From contig NC_092670.1 of the NCBI RefSeq assembly GCF_964355755.1, forward strand, positions 37,807,795 to 37,871,794: a stretch of 64,000 bases of DNA, in the 5' to 3' direction. Shown here one piece after another: positions 37,901 through 52,900 of the stretch. Every line of letters starts with the position of its first letter. The stretch's first letter is position 1. Position numbers and translations under genes: made by a program. The notes under the pieces were generated by a model. It was not told the origin of the DNA, did not search any database, and was given only the letters and a program-made list of their open reading frames with translations. The stretch comes from Antedon mediterranea. Lineage: Eukaryota > Echinodermata > Crinoidea > Comatulida > Antedonidae.

Positions 37901-40900
37901 TGAAGAGACCCTTTGGGGAGAAGAAAGAAGTTGTGGTATGTGTCGTCCACACCTGTGCAGCCAATCGCAAGTTATTATATTTTATATTTACATTTTAATA
38001 TTATTAATATTATTTTACAGCTATGCAGTGCGATGAGGGATGTGAGCATTACAGTCCATGTGTGGAGATGTGTTACGAAGCTACCTGCGTAGATGGCTGT
38101 TGCCATCAAGATGACTACAACAACCAAACTGGTCTTTGTAGTACTAAACCTGTTTGTGAGATTACTACAGCCGCTACGACAACAAGGCCAACTATTACTC
38201 CAATTACAATTACTACTCCAATTCCAACCACTACTGCTGTGCCTACAACAATAGAAGGTATGCAATTGGAATACAGTATACCGTAAATCTTCTAATTGTA
38301 ACACTGGGTTATTATTCTTTGATTGTTTTTTAGGGTGGGTTACTATTAGAAGTTGGGGGTGGAGGGGTGGGGTGTTACTAATAGAGTAGTGGGTTACTAT
38401 TACTAATCTTAAATTAGGCACCTGAAAATAGTAACTCACCCCCAACTTTCCCAGTCAGCAACTCATAGCAAAATAATAAAACAGTACAAACTAGAATTTA
38501 ATTCGTCACTTTGACGAATCATAGGTGATCATTTTTATCATTTTCATCATGAAATTAAATTTGTTTAAATATGCATGTATGTTGTACCTATTATGTGTCA
38601 TATATAATATGTACAGTATACTGTATATCCATATACAGTGTAACATAGGTGAAATTACAGGACCCACATCATGTTCTAATTTTTTGGTATGATGACGTTA
38701 TCAAAATAAACTTGAAGATGACAATTTTGCAAGATATTGAATTGAGCAAAAAATTTAAGGTTTTGAAGAAAATTTGGTATGTAGATGCGCAGTGCGCGCT
38801 CTTTAAAATTTTTGTAAATGTGATGAAAGAGACGAATGAAAAAACTACTTTTTAAATTCAACTGGCCATATCATAACGTCACAACATCTGATAGGCTTAA
38901 TTTTTATGTGAATTCATATCTACATTTCATCAGCTGTCACAATGAATTAAAATCATCAAGGTCACCTTTAATTCTGAAGAGCTGTGAGATATTTAAATAT
39001 ACGCTGAAGGTGAAATTCCTCGACCCAGGTTATTCAAGTTTTAATGCATGATGACGTCATCATAATGAAAATGTTGGAATCTCATGATAAAGATAATTAA
39101 TATCACAAGCACATACTGAAATTTGAGCGAAAATCAGGCTCAAATAACGGATATACGCACTATTGAATGTGTTAACATACAAAAAAAGATAAAAAATTCT
39201 AATTTTTAAATTGAAGTGGCCATTTGATGACGTCACAACATTTTCTACGTCAAATGTGTGAATGAATTCATATCTACAACTCAATGACTTCCAGAATAAA
39301 TTTAAAAAATTGGGGGTCATCGTGCATTCTGAAGAATTATTTTAATTTTAAAAATGCCTTATTTCTTACCCTTTTCAGCACTTTTGTGCAATTAATATGC
39401 GCATATTGTAATTTTTAACGTGCGCGTATAGCGTTATTTTAGGTCAGAATTAACTGAAAATAGGTGAATGTACTACGGATTGTGAGTAGAATGCGATTTG
39501 TAAAAAAATTTCGCATTTTTACACTTTTTAAGTATTGCGTGATCAAAACTTAATTTTGAGCTTTTTAAATTTCTAACGTGCGATTTCACGCGTATGACCC
39601 TACGTACGCGTGCGTTTTTATTTGCTGTTATATTTACCCTTGACATATAGTGAATTTCATTAATATGTGATAATGAATTATGGAGATATGATTGATAATG
39701 TGATTTCACAAAATGGCATATAAATTACGTCACGGAGGAGCGATCATGCTGAAAAGCTTATTAGGACTAAGTTAAAGTATTTGAAAGACATTGTGAAATT
39801 TTTGTGATCATTGCCATTCAACTTTTTGAGATATTTGTTACACAAAAGTGTACAGAAAGAAGAATAACAATAACATTTAGGATTTCATACAATAACAATA
39901 GGTGATCATTTTATTCTAAATGATCACCTAATAAACAAATTTGTTATGTATTGCAAAATAACACATGATACATTATGCATACTGTACACATGTTGCAATG
40001 ATAATATTCATATAGAATAATAACATAACAATATATTTTTTGTGAAACTTTCACTTTTAATGACTTATTGTAATTTACAAGAGGACCAGTAAAATTACAT
40101 TACTCCACTGCTTTAACTGGCCACAGAATATGGGCCAATAGGGAGGCCTTCAACAACCAAAATAACTTTTTTTTTTTAAATGAGGTACAAAAAATCAATC
40201 TTTATTATATTAATATTTTGTAAAAGAATTTGTGAAGAGGTAAATTGGGTAAAATTATTGATATTTTATCATATTTTTCTGAAATTTTATCTGGCCAAGC
40301 AGACTTGTTATTTTACTATTTAACTGATCCATCATGCATTTAACTTGCCATTGGCCGGCGGACACAAACGCGGCAAGTAATAACATTACAATTAGCCAAT
40401 ACAGTTGGGAGAGACAATAATACAATTCTGTTTTTATCTAGAGTGCAACAAAGACTTGGACGTCGTTGGACAAGGAACTAGGATAACGTCCGACTTTTCA
40501 AATCCAGAAAACACAAAGTTATACAGTGAGGGCTGGATCCCAAACTATATGCCAGAACAATTACCTAGACCGTATGTTGAATTCTATTTCAACTGCACTG
40601 TAGAGGTGTTTGTTATTGGTATTCAGGGAGTAGATAACATGTATGTTACCGAGCTAAAATTGTACTATAAAACAGTGGACTCTGACACTATAGTAGAGTG
40701 GAATCAATTAATAGAGGTATCTGGGCAAGATAACCATTCAGTTGTGACTATCATTCAACTGCCGCACGATTTTCCAGATGTCGTGTATCTAAAAGCTGAA
40801 ATCATTAAGTTTCATATTCAGCCTGCTTTACGAATTGCTTTCTATGGATGTGTGGTCAAAGCTACGACGACCCAAGCACCTCAAACTACAACTAAAATTA

Positions 40901-43900
40901 CTACTTCTGCTGAAATTACAACCGTACTAGTAACTGAACCTCCTACCACTTTGCAAACCACTAGATTGATGACGATCGAAGGTATTTCATTTTCATTTAT
41001 CGATCCCTTCCGTGATGGGTGGATCTGGGCAGTGTAGTGCTAACAATTATAATATTTATAGTCTGGCCAAAATAATATAAGTATACTAATAATGGCAATT
41101 TGCATAGAGCCAGTATCCTCCACCCGAATAGAGCTCAGGGCTTTTTTAACTTTTAAAAACATCAGCATATAGTGATATTTTCCTTTGTAATGTCTTATAT
41201 GAAATAATAATAAAAAATAGTGATATTTCAGATTAATCTTAAATGGAGCATTTAACTGTTGCGGTAAGCTATAGCCATACAGTTGCAGACCTGCAACATA
41301 GAATTATCTCAGACCCCACTGGCCCTACGCTCTTGAAACAGGTTCTGTGACAATGATCTTCTAATATAAAATATCCCCCAAACTTATTTTTTTTGTTTGT
41401 TGTGTCTTATACCCTTTTCACATCTGCATAAATTTGTACAACTTGTTACAACTTGTAACAAGGTTTGATCTCCTGATTTATTACACGTTTTCATACATGC
41501 ATATGCGAAGCCTGAGAAATCTTGGTAGAAAGCCTAGTTGCATGTTATTTAATTACTACGATAGGTCAGTTTAATACCAGGGCAATACACGTGGAACATC
41601 TCAGAACAAAAACACGCTTCTCATCAATGTGTCTCGGGAGATTTTCATAAAATAGTACTTACACTATGCAAACCTAGTTACAACTTGTTACAAGTAGTTA
41701 CATTTTGCAGATGTGAAAAGGGTATAACAGTTATATATGATTTGTGAATTGCACTAAAGCATTGATGTAATGGTTATATATCCAGCCTTTCACAGTAGAT
41801 ATCCTTGGTTTAATTCCTGCTTAGGATCTTTATTTTTTCATCATCATTATTTTTTAAAATATTTAATCATTATTTTTTTTTAATTAATAATATTAATATT
41901 TTTTTTACTATGAACCTAAGTTCAACAAATGGATACTTACCTGTAATAAGTAAAATAATATAAAAAGTGGTCCAGAATTAGGATCCCGGTCCAGATTGCC
42001 TCAAAATTTAATGAAGTAGTCTGTGACCACATATCTGTGTTTTCAATTTAATGTTAAAGATCTGGCGATCCTGCAACTAACAAACACATAGGCGCAATCG
42101 ACGACATAACCTCCTCCTTGTGCGGAGGTAAAAAAATACATATAAAATTAGTTGGTTAAATATGATAGATTACTTTATTTGATTTCAAAGTACTGAAATG
42201 TTAATTAAATCTGGGACTTTTGACTTGGGCTTCATGGACTCTTTAGAAAACCCGGACTTTATGCCAAATAAATGAAATAATGTTCTTAAAATTATTCTTG
42301 CACAACCTAAAAGCTAGCCAGATGCTAGATTGGCAACACAACTTGTGGAGGTCTGCAAATTCAGAAGAATTTACATTCCACCTTCCTGACATCCAATCAA
42401 TTACCTATTTTAGAATGCCTCATGGAATTTTGCAAAATAAACAACTTCTAGTAATTATTATAATAAAATCTGAACTTTAAATATTATTTTAAGTTGGACT
42501 GTGTGTGTTTTCTTGATATTTTCTTCAACTCTCATAGGTTATTTAATTGTAAAAGGTTTTTTTTTTTTTACTGTAGATTAGGTATATTTAAGGGTTAGGT
42601 TCAGTTTGACATTTGTCTATCATCTGACAAATTCACGATTAAAAATTGTCTCCACTGCTAACACACATTATCTAATAAAATAAGATTTTAGTTTATATTT
42701 TTCTTATTAGCCAATCAAACTAATAAACTATTTTCTTTTCTTTACAGAATGTGATGATGAATTATCTAATATTGTTGGACTTTCAATAACTAGAACAACA
42801 TCAGATAATTCTAATCCTAACAGCACGGAAATAGACAGCAGAGACATATGGTATCCGAATATTACTGTACAGCCCAAACCATATGTAGATGTTACATTTG
42901 ATAACACGGTATCCATAACATCCTTAACCATTCAGGGAGATGAAGGAAATTCTGTTACCAAACTTAAACTGTATCATAAAGAATCAGAAAGTGAAAGTTA
43001 CATTATCATGAATAATGACTTTCATATTCCAAACCAAACTAATAATTCCCTTGTAGTAAAAATTCTTCTTCCTGAAGAACTTTCAGTTGTTGTCGCTCTA
43101 AGAGTGGAAATTGATTCTTATAATGTCGACAATCCAACAGTAAGATTTGGAATTTTTGGATGTCTGCCTGAAAGAACAACTACTATTGTTATACCATCTA
43201 TTGCAACAGGTACCCCATCAACACCAAGTACAATTGCAACAGGTACCACGACAACAACAAGTACAATTGCAACAGGTACCCCGTCAACACCAAGTTCAAC
43301 TGCAACAGGTACTCCATCAACACCAAGTACAACTGCAACCGGTACCCCATCAACACCAACATCAACTCAAAAACACTCAATCTTCCCCCACTCCCGAGAT
43401 CAACATGCATTATCTCCTTATTTTCAAAATACGGCTGTATCATAAACGACCAGTCTTCATAATGTCATTTTGTCAATAATTGTTGTGACTCTAATATTAA
43501 CCCCCATGGGTTACTATTAGAGTAGTGGGTTATTAGATTGACTTATAAGGTGGGTTACTATTAGAAGCGGGGTTACTATTAGAGTGAGGGTTATTATTAG
43601 AAGATTTACGGTACTGTACTCTAATTGTAATTGTAGGAGGGATGTAATCTTTTTTAAGAATGAAAACAATTATACTTTTTCTTAATATTATTATTGTTTA
43701 TTATTAAAACAAGAAAAAAAGGAAACAAAACCAAAACATCTATTGAGAACATTTTTAAATTATTCGGCTATCCCAATAGATTCTCAAATCACATCTCAAA
43801 AGTAAAACAAATTATCTTCCAAATGACCATAAATAGGACTTGTTCATGCTGTTGTTTCTTGAAGTAATGAAATAATTCCCCACAAAATTTAAACAAATTA

Positions 43901-46900
43901 TGTATTGCAAAATAACAGATGATACATTATACATACTGTACACATGTTGCAATGATAATATTCATGTAGTATAATAACATAACAATATATTTTTTGTGAA
44001 ACTTTCACTTTTAATGACTTATTGTAATTTACAAGAGGACCAGTAAAATTACATTACTCCACTGCTTTAACTGGCCACAGAATATGGGCCAATAGGGAGG
44101 CCTTCAACAACCAAAATAACTTTTTTTTTTTAAATGAGGTACAAAAAATCAATCTTTATTATATTAATATTTTGTAAAAGAATTTGTGAAGAGGTAAATT
44201 GGGTAAAATTATTGATATTTTATCATATTTTTCTGAAATTTTAACTGGCCAAGCAGACTTGTTATTTTACTATTTAACTGATCCATCATGCATTTAACTT
44301 GCCATTGGCCGGCGGACACAAACGCTGCAAGTAATGACATTACAATTAGCCAATACAGTTGGGAGAGACAATAATACAATTCTGTTTTTATCTAGAGTGC
44401 AACAAAGACTTGGACGTCGTTGGACAAGGAACTAGGGTAACGTCCGACTTTTCAAATCCAGAAAACACAAAGTTATACAGTGAGGGCTGGATCCCAAACT
44501 ATATTCCAGAACAACCTAGACCGTATGTTGAATTCTATTTCAACTGCACTGTAGAGGTGTTTGTTATTGGTATCCAGGGAGTAGATAACATGTATGTTAC
44601 CGAGCTAAAATTGTACTATAAAACAGTGGACTCTGACACTATAGTAGAGTGGAATCAATTAATAGAGGTATCTGGGCAAGATAACCATTCAGTTGTGACT
44701 ATCATTCAACTGCCGCACGATTTTCCAGATGTCGTGTATCTAAAAGCTGAAATCATTAAGTTTCATATTCAGCCTGCTTTACGAATTGCTTTCTATGGAT
44801 GTGTGGTCAAAGCTACGACGACCCAAGCACCTCAAACTACAACTAGAATTACTACTTCTGCTGAAATTACAACCGTACTAGTAACTGAACCTCCTACCAC
44901 TTTGCAAACCACTAGATTGACGACGATCGAAGGTATTTCATTTTCATTTATCGATCCCTTCCGTGATGGGTGGATCTGGGCAGTGTAGTGCTAACAATTA
45001 TAATATTTATAGTCTGGCCAAAATAATATAAGTATACTAATAATGACAATTTGCATAGAGCCAGTATCCTCCACCCGAATAGAGCTCAGGGCTTTTTTAA
45101 CTTTTAAAAACATCAGCATATAGTGATACTGTATTTTCCTTTGTAATGTCTTATATGAAATAATAATAAAAAATAGTGATATTTCAGATTCATCTTAAAT
45201 GGATCATTTAACTGTTGCTGGTAAGCTATAGCCATACACTTGCAGACCTGCAACATAGAATTATCTCAGACCCCACTGGCCCTACGCTCTTGAAACAGGT
45301 TCTGTGACAATGATCGTAGGCTTCTACGAGTAGTTTATAATGCAGTACACAATCTCATTGTAGCTGCTAAAAGGGAGATCACGCAAACCTGGTTTGGCCC
45401 TTGTATGACATTTACAATTTTAACACTATTAAATATTGTATATAGAGAAGCATCTGTTAACAATTGACCATATTACTCAACACTTCTATTCAATAATTTC
45501 TTTAACAAAATAAATTATGCATATCTTTTGTGGTTTGATACAAAATTGTAGTATTTAGTAGAAATTAAGAACAGAACATTAGCTTGCTCAGCATTTACAT
45601 TGTTCATAAATTACTGAAAAAAATGTATTGGATACCTCTTCTAATATAAAATATCCCCCAAACTTTTTTTTTTTTTTTTTTTGTGTCTTATACCCTTTTC
45701 ACATCTGCATAAATTTTTACTACTTGTTACAACTTGTAACAAGGTTTGATCTCATTTATTACACGTTTTCATACATGCATATGCGAAGCCTGAGAAATCT
45801 TGGTAGAAAGCCTAGTTGCATGTTATTTAATTACTACGATAGGTCAGTTTAATACCAGGGCAATACACGCGGAACATCTCAGAACAAAAACACGCTTCTC
45901 ATCAATGTGTCTCGGGAGATTTTCATAAAATAGTACTTACACTATGCAAACCTAGTTACAACTTGTTACAAGTAGTTACATTTTGCAGATGTGAAAAGGG
46001 TATAACAGTTATATATGATTTGTGAATTGCACTAAAGCATTGATGTAATGGTTATATATCCAGCCTTTCACAGTAGATATCCTTGGTTTAATTCCTGCTT
46101 AGGATCTTTATTTTTTCATCATCATTATTTTTTAAAATATTTAATCATTATTATTTTTTTTAAATTAATAATATTAATATTTTTTTTACTATGAACCTAA
46201 GTTCAACAAATGGATACTTACCTGTAATAAGTAAAATAATATAAAAAGTGGTCCAGAATTGGGATCCCGGTCCAGTATGCCTCAAAATTTAATGAAGTAG
46301 TCCGTGACCACATATCTGTGTTTCCAATTTAATGTTAAAGATCTGGCGATCCTGCAACTAACAAACACATGGCGCAATCGACGACATAACCTCCTCCTTG
46401 TTCGGAGGTAAAAAAATACATATAAAACTAGATTTAATTCGTCACTATGACGAATTATAGGTTATATGCATTGATTTAAATAAAGATAATTGATTTTTAA
46501 AAGATATATTGATTGATTGATTTTCTCAGAATCTAAGTTAATTATTTATAATATATGATAGGACCTTGCTAACGCGACCACCATAGCCGGTATCACAATC
46601 CGATCAAAGATCCATATGCGTATAATGTCATAAACCACATTTGTTGTTACATAATAATAAAGACATAAGTTAATTTTTATCTAGATTTCATTATAAATCA
46701 TGTGTATAATCTATACACTAAGAAATAAATTTGAACAAACAATACGGATAATAAAAAAAAAATCTTATTTCGTTTCACAAGGTGAGACTCGATCTCGGTA
46801 CCTTGAATGCCATAGACACGAGCACAGACCATCGAGCCATACACAACTAAAAGTTGTAGAAAAATTTCTCCGTGTATTTACTATGCAGTAACCAGTTTGG

Positions 46901-49900
46901 TGCAAATAGATTATTACATACCGCAATGAATTATAATTTTTTACTATGATGACATCTTTAAAATGTAAACAAATGATGCACTGTCAAACTATATACTTTT
47001 AACTTTAATATATGAACTTTGGAAGGAAGAAAGTTAATGTTAAGTTTGTTATTTTGGCCTAAGAAAATGTCATAATTTGTTTGATTGTCGAAATTATTTT
47101 TTTAAAATTTAATATGCAATTAATGATGACTTAATCAACTTTTGTTCTCTTAATTTGATAATAAATCATACATATGATACATACACTTGAAGAAAATGAA
47201 ATAAAAAATAGGTGTTTCCCTGCATTCTGACGATATATATTAATTTAAAAATTTAGCATATTTTCACCATTTTGTTAACTTATACGTGCGTAGCCAGTCA
47301 CTTTTGACGTGCTCGTATAACGCAATTTCGAGTTGAAACGTGAATCAAATATGATGATATTATTAAAGAAAGATTGTAAAACAGAAATCGGGCAAAAAGA
47401 ATGCGCATCAACGTTTAACGCGTAGTGCGCGTGCAAAAATCGGTGCGCACTCATGGCAATTTTTTAAACGCTTAAAATTGCCTGAAACGTACTCTAATTT
47501 CATCGAAAATAAATTTTGACAATTTTGAACATTTTAAGCGCGCGTACGCAAGCGTTATATGCGCTACGCACGTAATTGTATTGCCATATGATGAAATATG
47601 ACCTGAAATTTATGAGTACCAAATTTTATTTAATTGTGATTCATGCTTGTGAAGATATGATTACAAACGTGATTTCGTAAAATCGCGCGTAGACCGCGTA
47701 ATTTTTGATTGCGCATCGTGAAAATATAACCACATCGATTCCTGGCCATAAGGAATATACTCTGAAAACTTGACTTAGCTAGATGAAACGGATGCCAAGA
47801 TAATTCACGGACAAAATAGTGCTAAGGAATTAAGAATAAATAAATAAATAAATAAAGATTTTGACAGAATCAAGAGGTTATATGCATGATAATGCATATA
47901 ACCTAATTAGTTGGTTAAATATGATAGATTACTTTATTTGATTTCAAAGTACTGAAATGTTAATTAAATCTGGGACTTTTGACTTGGGCTTCATGGACTC
48001 TTTAGAAAACCCGGACTTTATGCCAAATAAATGAAATAATGTTCTTAAAATTATTCTTGCACAACCTAAAAGCTAGCCAGATGCTAGATTGGCAACACAA
48101 CTTGTGGAGGTCTGCAAATTCAGAAGAATTTACGTTCCACGTTCCTGACATCCAATCAATTACCTATTTTAGAATGCCTCATGGAATTTTGCAAAATAAA
48201 CAACTTCTAGTAATTATTATAATAAAATCTGAACTTTAAATATTATTTTAAGTTGGACTGTGTGTGTTTTCTTGATATTTTCTTCAAATCTCATAGGTTA
48301 TTTAATTGTAAAAGGTTTTTTTTTTTTTACTGTAGATTAGGTATATTTAAGGGTTAGGTTCAGTTTGACATTTGTCTATCATCTGACAAATTCACGATTA
48401 AAAATTGTCTCCACTGCTAACACACATTATCTAATAAAATAAGATTTTAGTTTATATTTTTCTTATTAGCCAATCAAACTAATAAACTATTTTCTTTTCT
48501 TTACAGAATGTGATGATGAATTATCTAATATTGTTGGACTTTCAATAACTAGAACAACATCAGATAATTCTAATCCTAACAGCACGGAAATAGACAGCAG
48601 AGACATATGGTATCCGAATATTACTGTACAGCCCAAACCATATGTAGATGTTACATTTGATAACACGGTATCCATAACATCCTTAACCATTCAGGGAGAT
48701 GAAGGAAATTCTGTTACCAAACTTAAACTGTATCATAAAGAATCAGAAAGTGAAAGTTACATTATCATGAATAATGACTTTCAGATTCCAAACCAAACTA
48801 ATAATTCCCTTGTAGTAAAAATTCTTCTTCCTGAAGAACTTTCAGTTGTTGTCGCTCTAAGAGTGGAAATTGATTCTTATAATGTCGACAATCCAACAGT
48901 AAGATTTGGAATTTTTGGATGTCTGCCTGAAAGAACAACTACTATTGTTATACCATCTATTGCAACAGGTACCCCGTCAACACCAAGTACAATTGCAACA
49001 GGTACCACGACAACAACAAGTACAATTGCAACAGGTACCCCGTCAACACCAAGTTCAATTGCAACAGGTACTCCATCAACACCAAGTACAACTGCAACCG
49101 GTACCCCATCAACACCAACATCAACTCAAAAACACTCAATCTTCCCCCACTCCCGAGATCAACATGCATTATCTCCTTATTTTCAAAATACGGCTGTATC
49201 ATGTCTTCATAATGTCATTTTGTCAATAATTTTTGTGACTCTAATATTAACCCCCATGGGTTACTATTAGTGTAGTCGGTTATTAGATTGACTTATAAGG
49301 TGGGTTACTATTAGAAGCGGGGTTACTATTAGAGTGAGGGTTATTATTAGAAGATTTACGGTACTGTACTCTAATTGTAATTGTAGGAGGGATGTAATCT
49401 TTTTTAAGAATGAAAACAAGAAAAAAAGGAAACAAAACCAAAACATCTATTGAGAACATTTTTAAATTATTTTGCTATCCCAATAGATTCTCAAATCACA
49501 TCTCAAAAGTAAAACAAATTATCTTCCAAATGACCATCAATAGGACTTGTTCATGCTGTTGTTTCTTGAAGTAATGAAATAATTCCCCACAAAATTTAAA
49601 CAAATTATGTATTGCAAAATAACACATGATACATAATACATACTGTACACATGTTGCAATGATAATATTCATGTAGTATAATAACATAACAATATATTTT
49701 TTGTGAAACTTTCACTTTTAATGACTTATTGTAATTTACAAGAGGACCAGTAAAATTACATTACTCCACTGCTTTAACTGGCCACAGAATATGGGCCAAT
49801 AGGGAGGCCTTCAACAACCAAAATAACTTTTTAAAAAAAAATGAGGTACAAAAAATCAATCTTTATTATATTAATATTTTGTAAAAGAATTTGTGAAGAG

Positions 49901-52900
49901 GTAAATTGGGTAAAATTATTGATATTTTATCATATTTTTCTGAAATTTTAACTGGCCAAGCAGACTTGTTATTTTACTATTTAACTGATCCATCATGCAT
50001 TTAACTTGCCATTGGCCGGCGGACACAAACGCTGCAAGTAATGACATTACAATTAGCCAATACAGTTGGGAGAGACAATAATACAATTCTGTTTTTATCT
50101 AGAGTGCAACAAAGACTTGGACGTCGTTGGACAAGGAACTAGGGTAACGTCCGACTTTTCAAATCCAGAAAACACAAAGTTATACAGTGAGGGCTGGATC
50201 CCAAACTATATTCCAGAACAACCTAGACCGTATGTTGAATTCTATTTCAACTGCACTGTAGAGGTGTTTGTTATTGGTATCCAGGGAGTAGATAACATGT
50301 ATGTTACCGAGCTAAAATTGTACTATAAAACAGTGGACTCTGACACTATAGTAGAGTGGAATCAATTAATAGAGGTATCTGGGCAAGATAACCATTCAGT
50401 TGTGACTATCATTCAACTGCCGCACGATTTTCCAGATGTCGTGTATCTAAAAGCTGAAATCATTAAGTTTCATATTCAGCCTGCTTTACGAATTGCTTTC
50501 TATGGATGTGTGGTCAAAGCTACGACGACCCAAGCACCTCAAACTACAACTAGAATTACTACTTCTGCTGAAATTACAACCGTACTAGTAACTGAACCTC
50601 CTACCACTTTGCAAACCACTAGATTGACGACGATCGAAGGTATTTCATTTTCATTTATCGATCCCTTCCGTGATGGGTGGATCTGGGCAGTGTAGTGCTA
50701 ACAATTATAATATTTATAGTCTGGCCAAAATAATATAAGTATACTAATAATGACAATTTGCATAGAGCCAGTATCCTCCACCCGAATAGAGCTCAGGGCT
50801 TTTTTAACTTTTAAAAACATCAGCATATAGTGATACTGTATTTTCCTTTGTAATGTCTTATATGAAATAATAATAAAAAATAGTGATATTTCAGATTCAT
50901 CTTAAATGGATCATTTAACTGTTGCTGGTAAGCTATAGCCATACACTTGCAGACCTGCAACATAGAATTATCTCAGACCCCACTGGCCCTACGCTCTTGA
51001 AACAGGTTCTGTGACAATGATCGTAGGCTTCTACGAGTAGTTTATAATGCAGTACACAATCTCATTGTAGCTGCTAAAAGGGAGATCACGCAAACCTGGT
51101 TTGGCCCTTGTATGACATTTACAATTTTAACACTATTAAATATTGTATATAGAGAAGCATCTGTTAACAATTGACCATATTACTCAACACTTCTATTCAA
51201 TAATTTCTTTAACAAAATAAATTATGCATATCTTTTGTGGTTTGATACAAAATTGTAGTATTTAGTAGAAATTAAGAACAGAACATTAGCTTGCTCAGCA
51301 TTTGCATTGTTCATAAATTACTGAAAAAAATCTATTGGATACCTCTTCTAATATAAAATATCCCCCAAACTTATTTTTTTTTTTTTTTGTGTCTTATACC
51401 CTTTTCACATAAATGCATAAATTTGTACAACTTGTTACAACTTGTAACAAGGTTTGATCTCCTGATTTATTACACGTTTTCATACATGCATATGCGAAGC
51501 CTGAGAAATCTTGGTAGAAAGCCTAGTTGCATGTTATTTAATTACTACGATAGGTCAGTTTAATACCAGGGCAATACACGCGGAACATCTCAGAACAAAA
51601 ACACGCTTCTCATCAATGTGTCTCGGGAGATTTTCATAAAATAGTACTTACACTATGCAAACCTAGTTACAACTTGTTACAAGTAGTTACAATTTGCAGA
51701 TGTGAAAAGGGTATAACAGTTATATATGATTTGTGAATTGCACTAAAGCATTGATTGATGTAATGGTTATATATCCAGCCTTTCACAGTAGATATCCTTG
51801 GTTTAATTCCTGCTTAGGATCTTTATTTTTTCATCATCATTATTTTTTAAAATATTTAATCATTATCATTTTTTTTTTAATTAATAATATTAATATTTTT
51901 TTTACTATGAACCTAAGTTCAACAAATGGATACTTACCTGTAATAAGTAAAATAATATAAAAAGTGGTCCAGAATTGGGATCCCGGTCCAGATTGCCTCA
52001 AAATTTAATGAAGTAGTCTGTGACCACATATCTGTGTTTTCAATTTAATGTTAAAGATCTGGCGATCCTGCAACTACCAAACACATAGGCGCAATCGACG
52101 ACATAACCTCCTCCTTGTGCGGAGGTAAAAAAATACATATAAAATTAGTTGGTTAAATATGATAGATTACTTTATTTGATTTCAAAGTACTGAAATGTTA
52201 ATTAAATCTGGGACTTTTGACTTGGGCTTCATGGACTCTTTAGAAAACCCGGACTTTATGCCAAATAAATGAAATAATGTTCTTAAAATTATTCTTGCAC
52301 AACCTAAAAAGAGCTAGCCAGATGCTAGATTGGCAACACAACTTGTGGAGGTCTGCAAATTCAGAAGAATTTACGTTCCAGACATCCAATCAATTATCTA
52401 TTTTAGAATGCCTCATGGAATTTTGCAAAATAAACAACTTCTAGTAATTATTATAATAAAATCTGAACTTTAAATATTATTTTAAATTGGACTGTGTTTG
52501 TTTTCTTGATATTTTCTTCAACTCTCATAGGTTATTTAATTGTAAAAGGTTTTTTTTTACTGTAGATTAGGTATATTTAAGGGTTATGTTCAGTTTGACA
52601 TTTGTCTATCATCTGACAAATTCAGGATTAAAAATTGTCTCCACTGCTAACACACCTTATCTAATAAAATAAGATTTTAGTTTATATTTTTCTTATCTAC
52701 AGAAAATACAGCCACTTGTAGCCAATCACACTAATAAACTATTTTCTTTTCTTTACAGAATGTGATGATGAATTATCTAATATTGTTGGACTTTCAATAA
52801 CTAGAACAACATCAGATAATTCTAATCCTAACAGCACGGAAATAGACAGCAGAGACATATGGTATCCGAATATTACTGTACAGCCCAAACCATATGTAGA

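Larger units (their letters stand above)
39940..43620 (+). repeat. Tandem array unit 1 (exons A1-B1)
   Basis: This unit matches units 2 and 3 through exons and introns at very high identity. It differs by lacking a segment of about 320 bp present at 45315-45640 and 51020-51347, and by an extra Leu codon in A1. It shares the transposon fragment in its B exon with unit 2. Confidence 0.85.
43890..49370 (+). repeat. Tandem array unit 2 (exons A2-B2)
   Basis: Its A exon is protein-identical to A3 and its B exon shares the transposon fragment with B1. The A-B intron is lengthened by the 46427-47904 element, which is absent from units 1 and 3. Confidence 0.85.

Noticed and set aside
40405-40441. 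ATG at 40405 as the start of separate short discoidin genes (also 44359 and 50066)
   Set aside because: The acceptor TATCTAG and matching phase 1 show these are internal exons; no promoter or signal peptide precedes them.
42728-42931. Minus-strand 67-codon frames repeated at 48487 and 52739
   Set aside because: Complements of the B exons, repeated only because those exons are duplicated.
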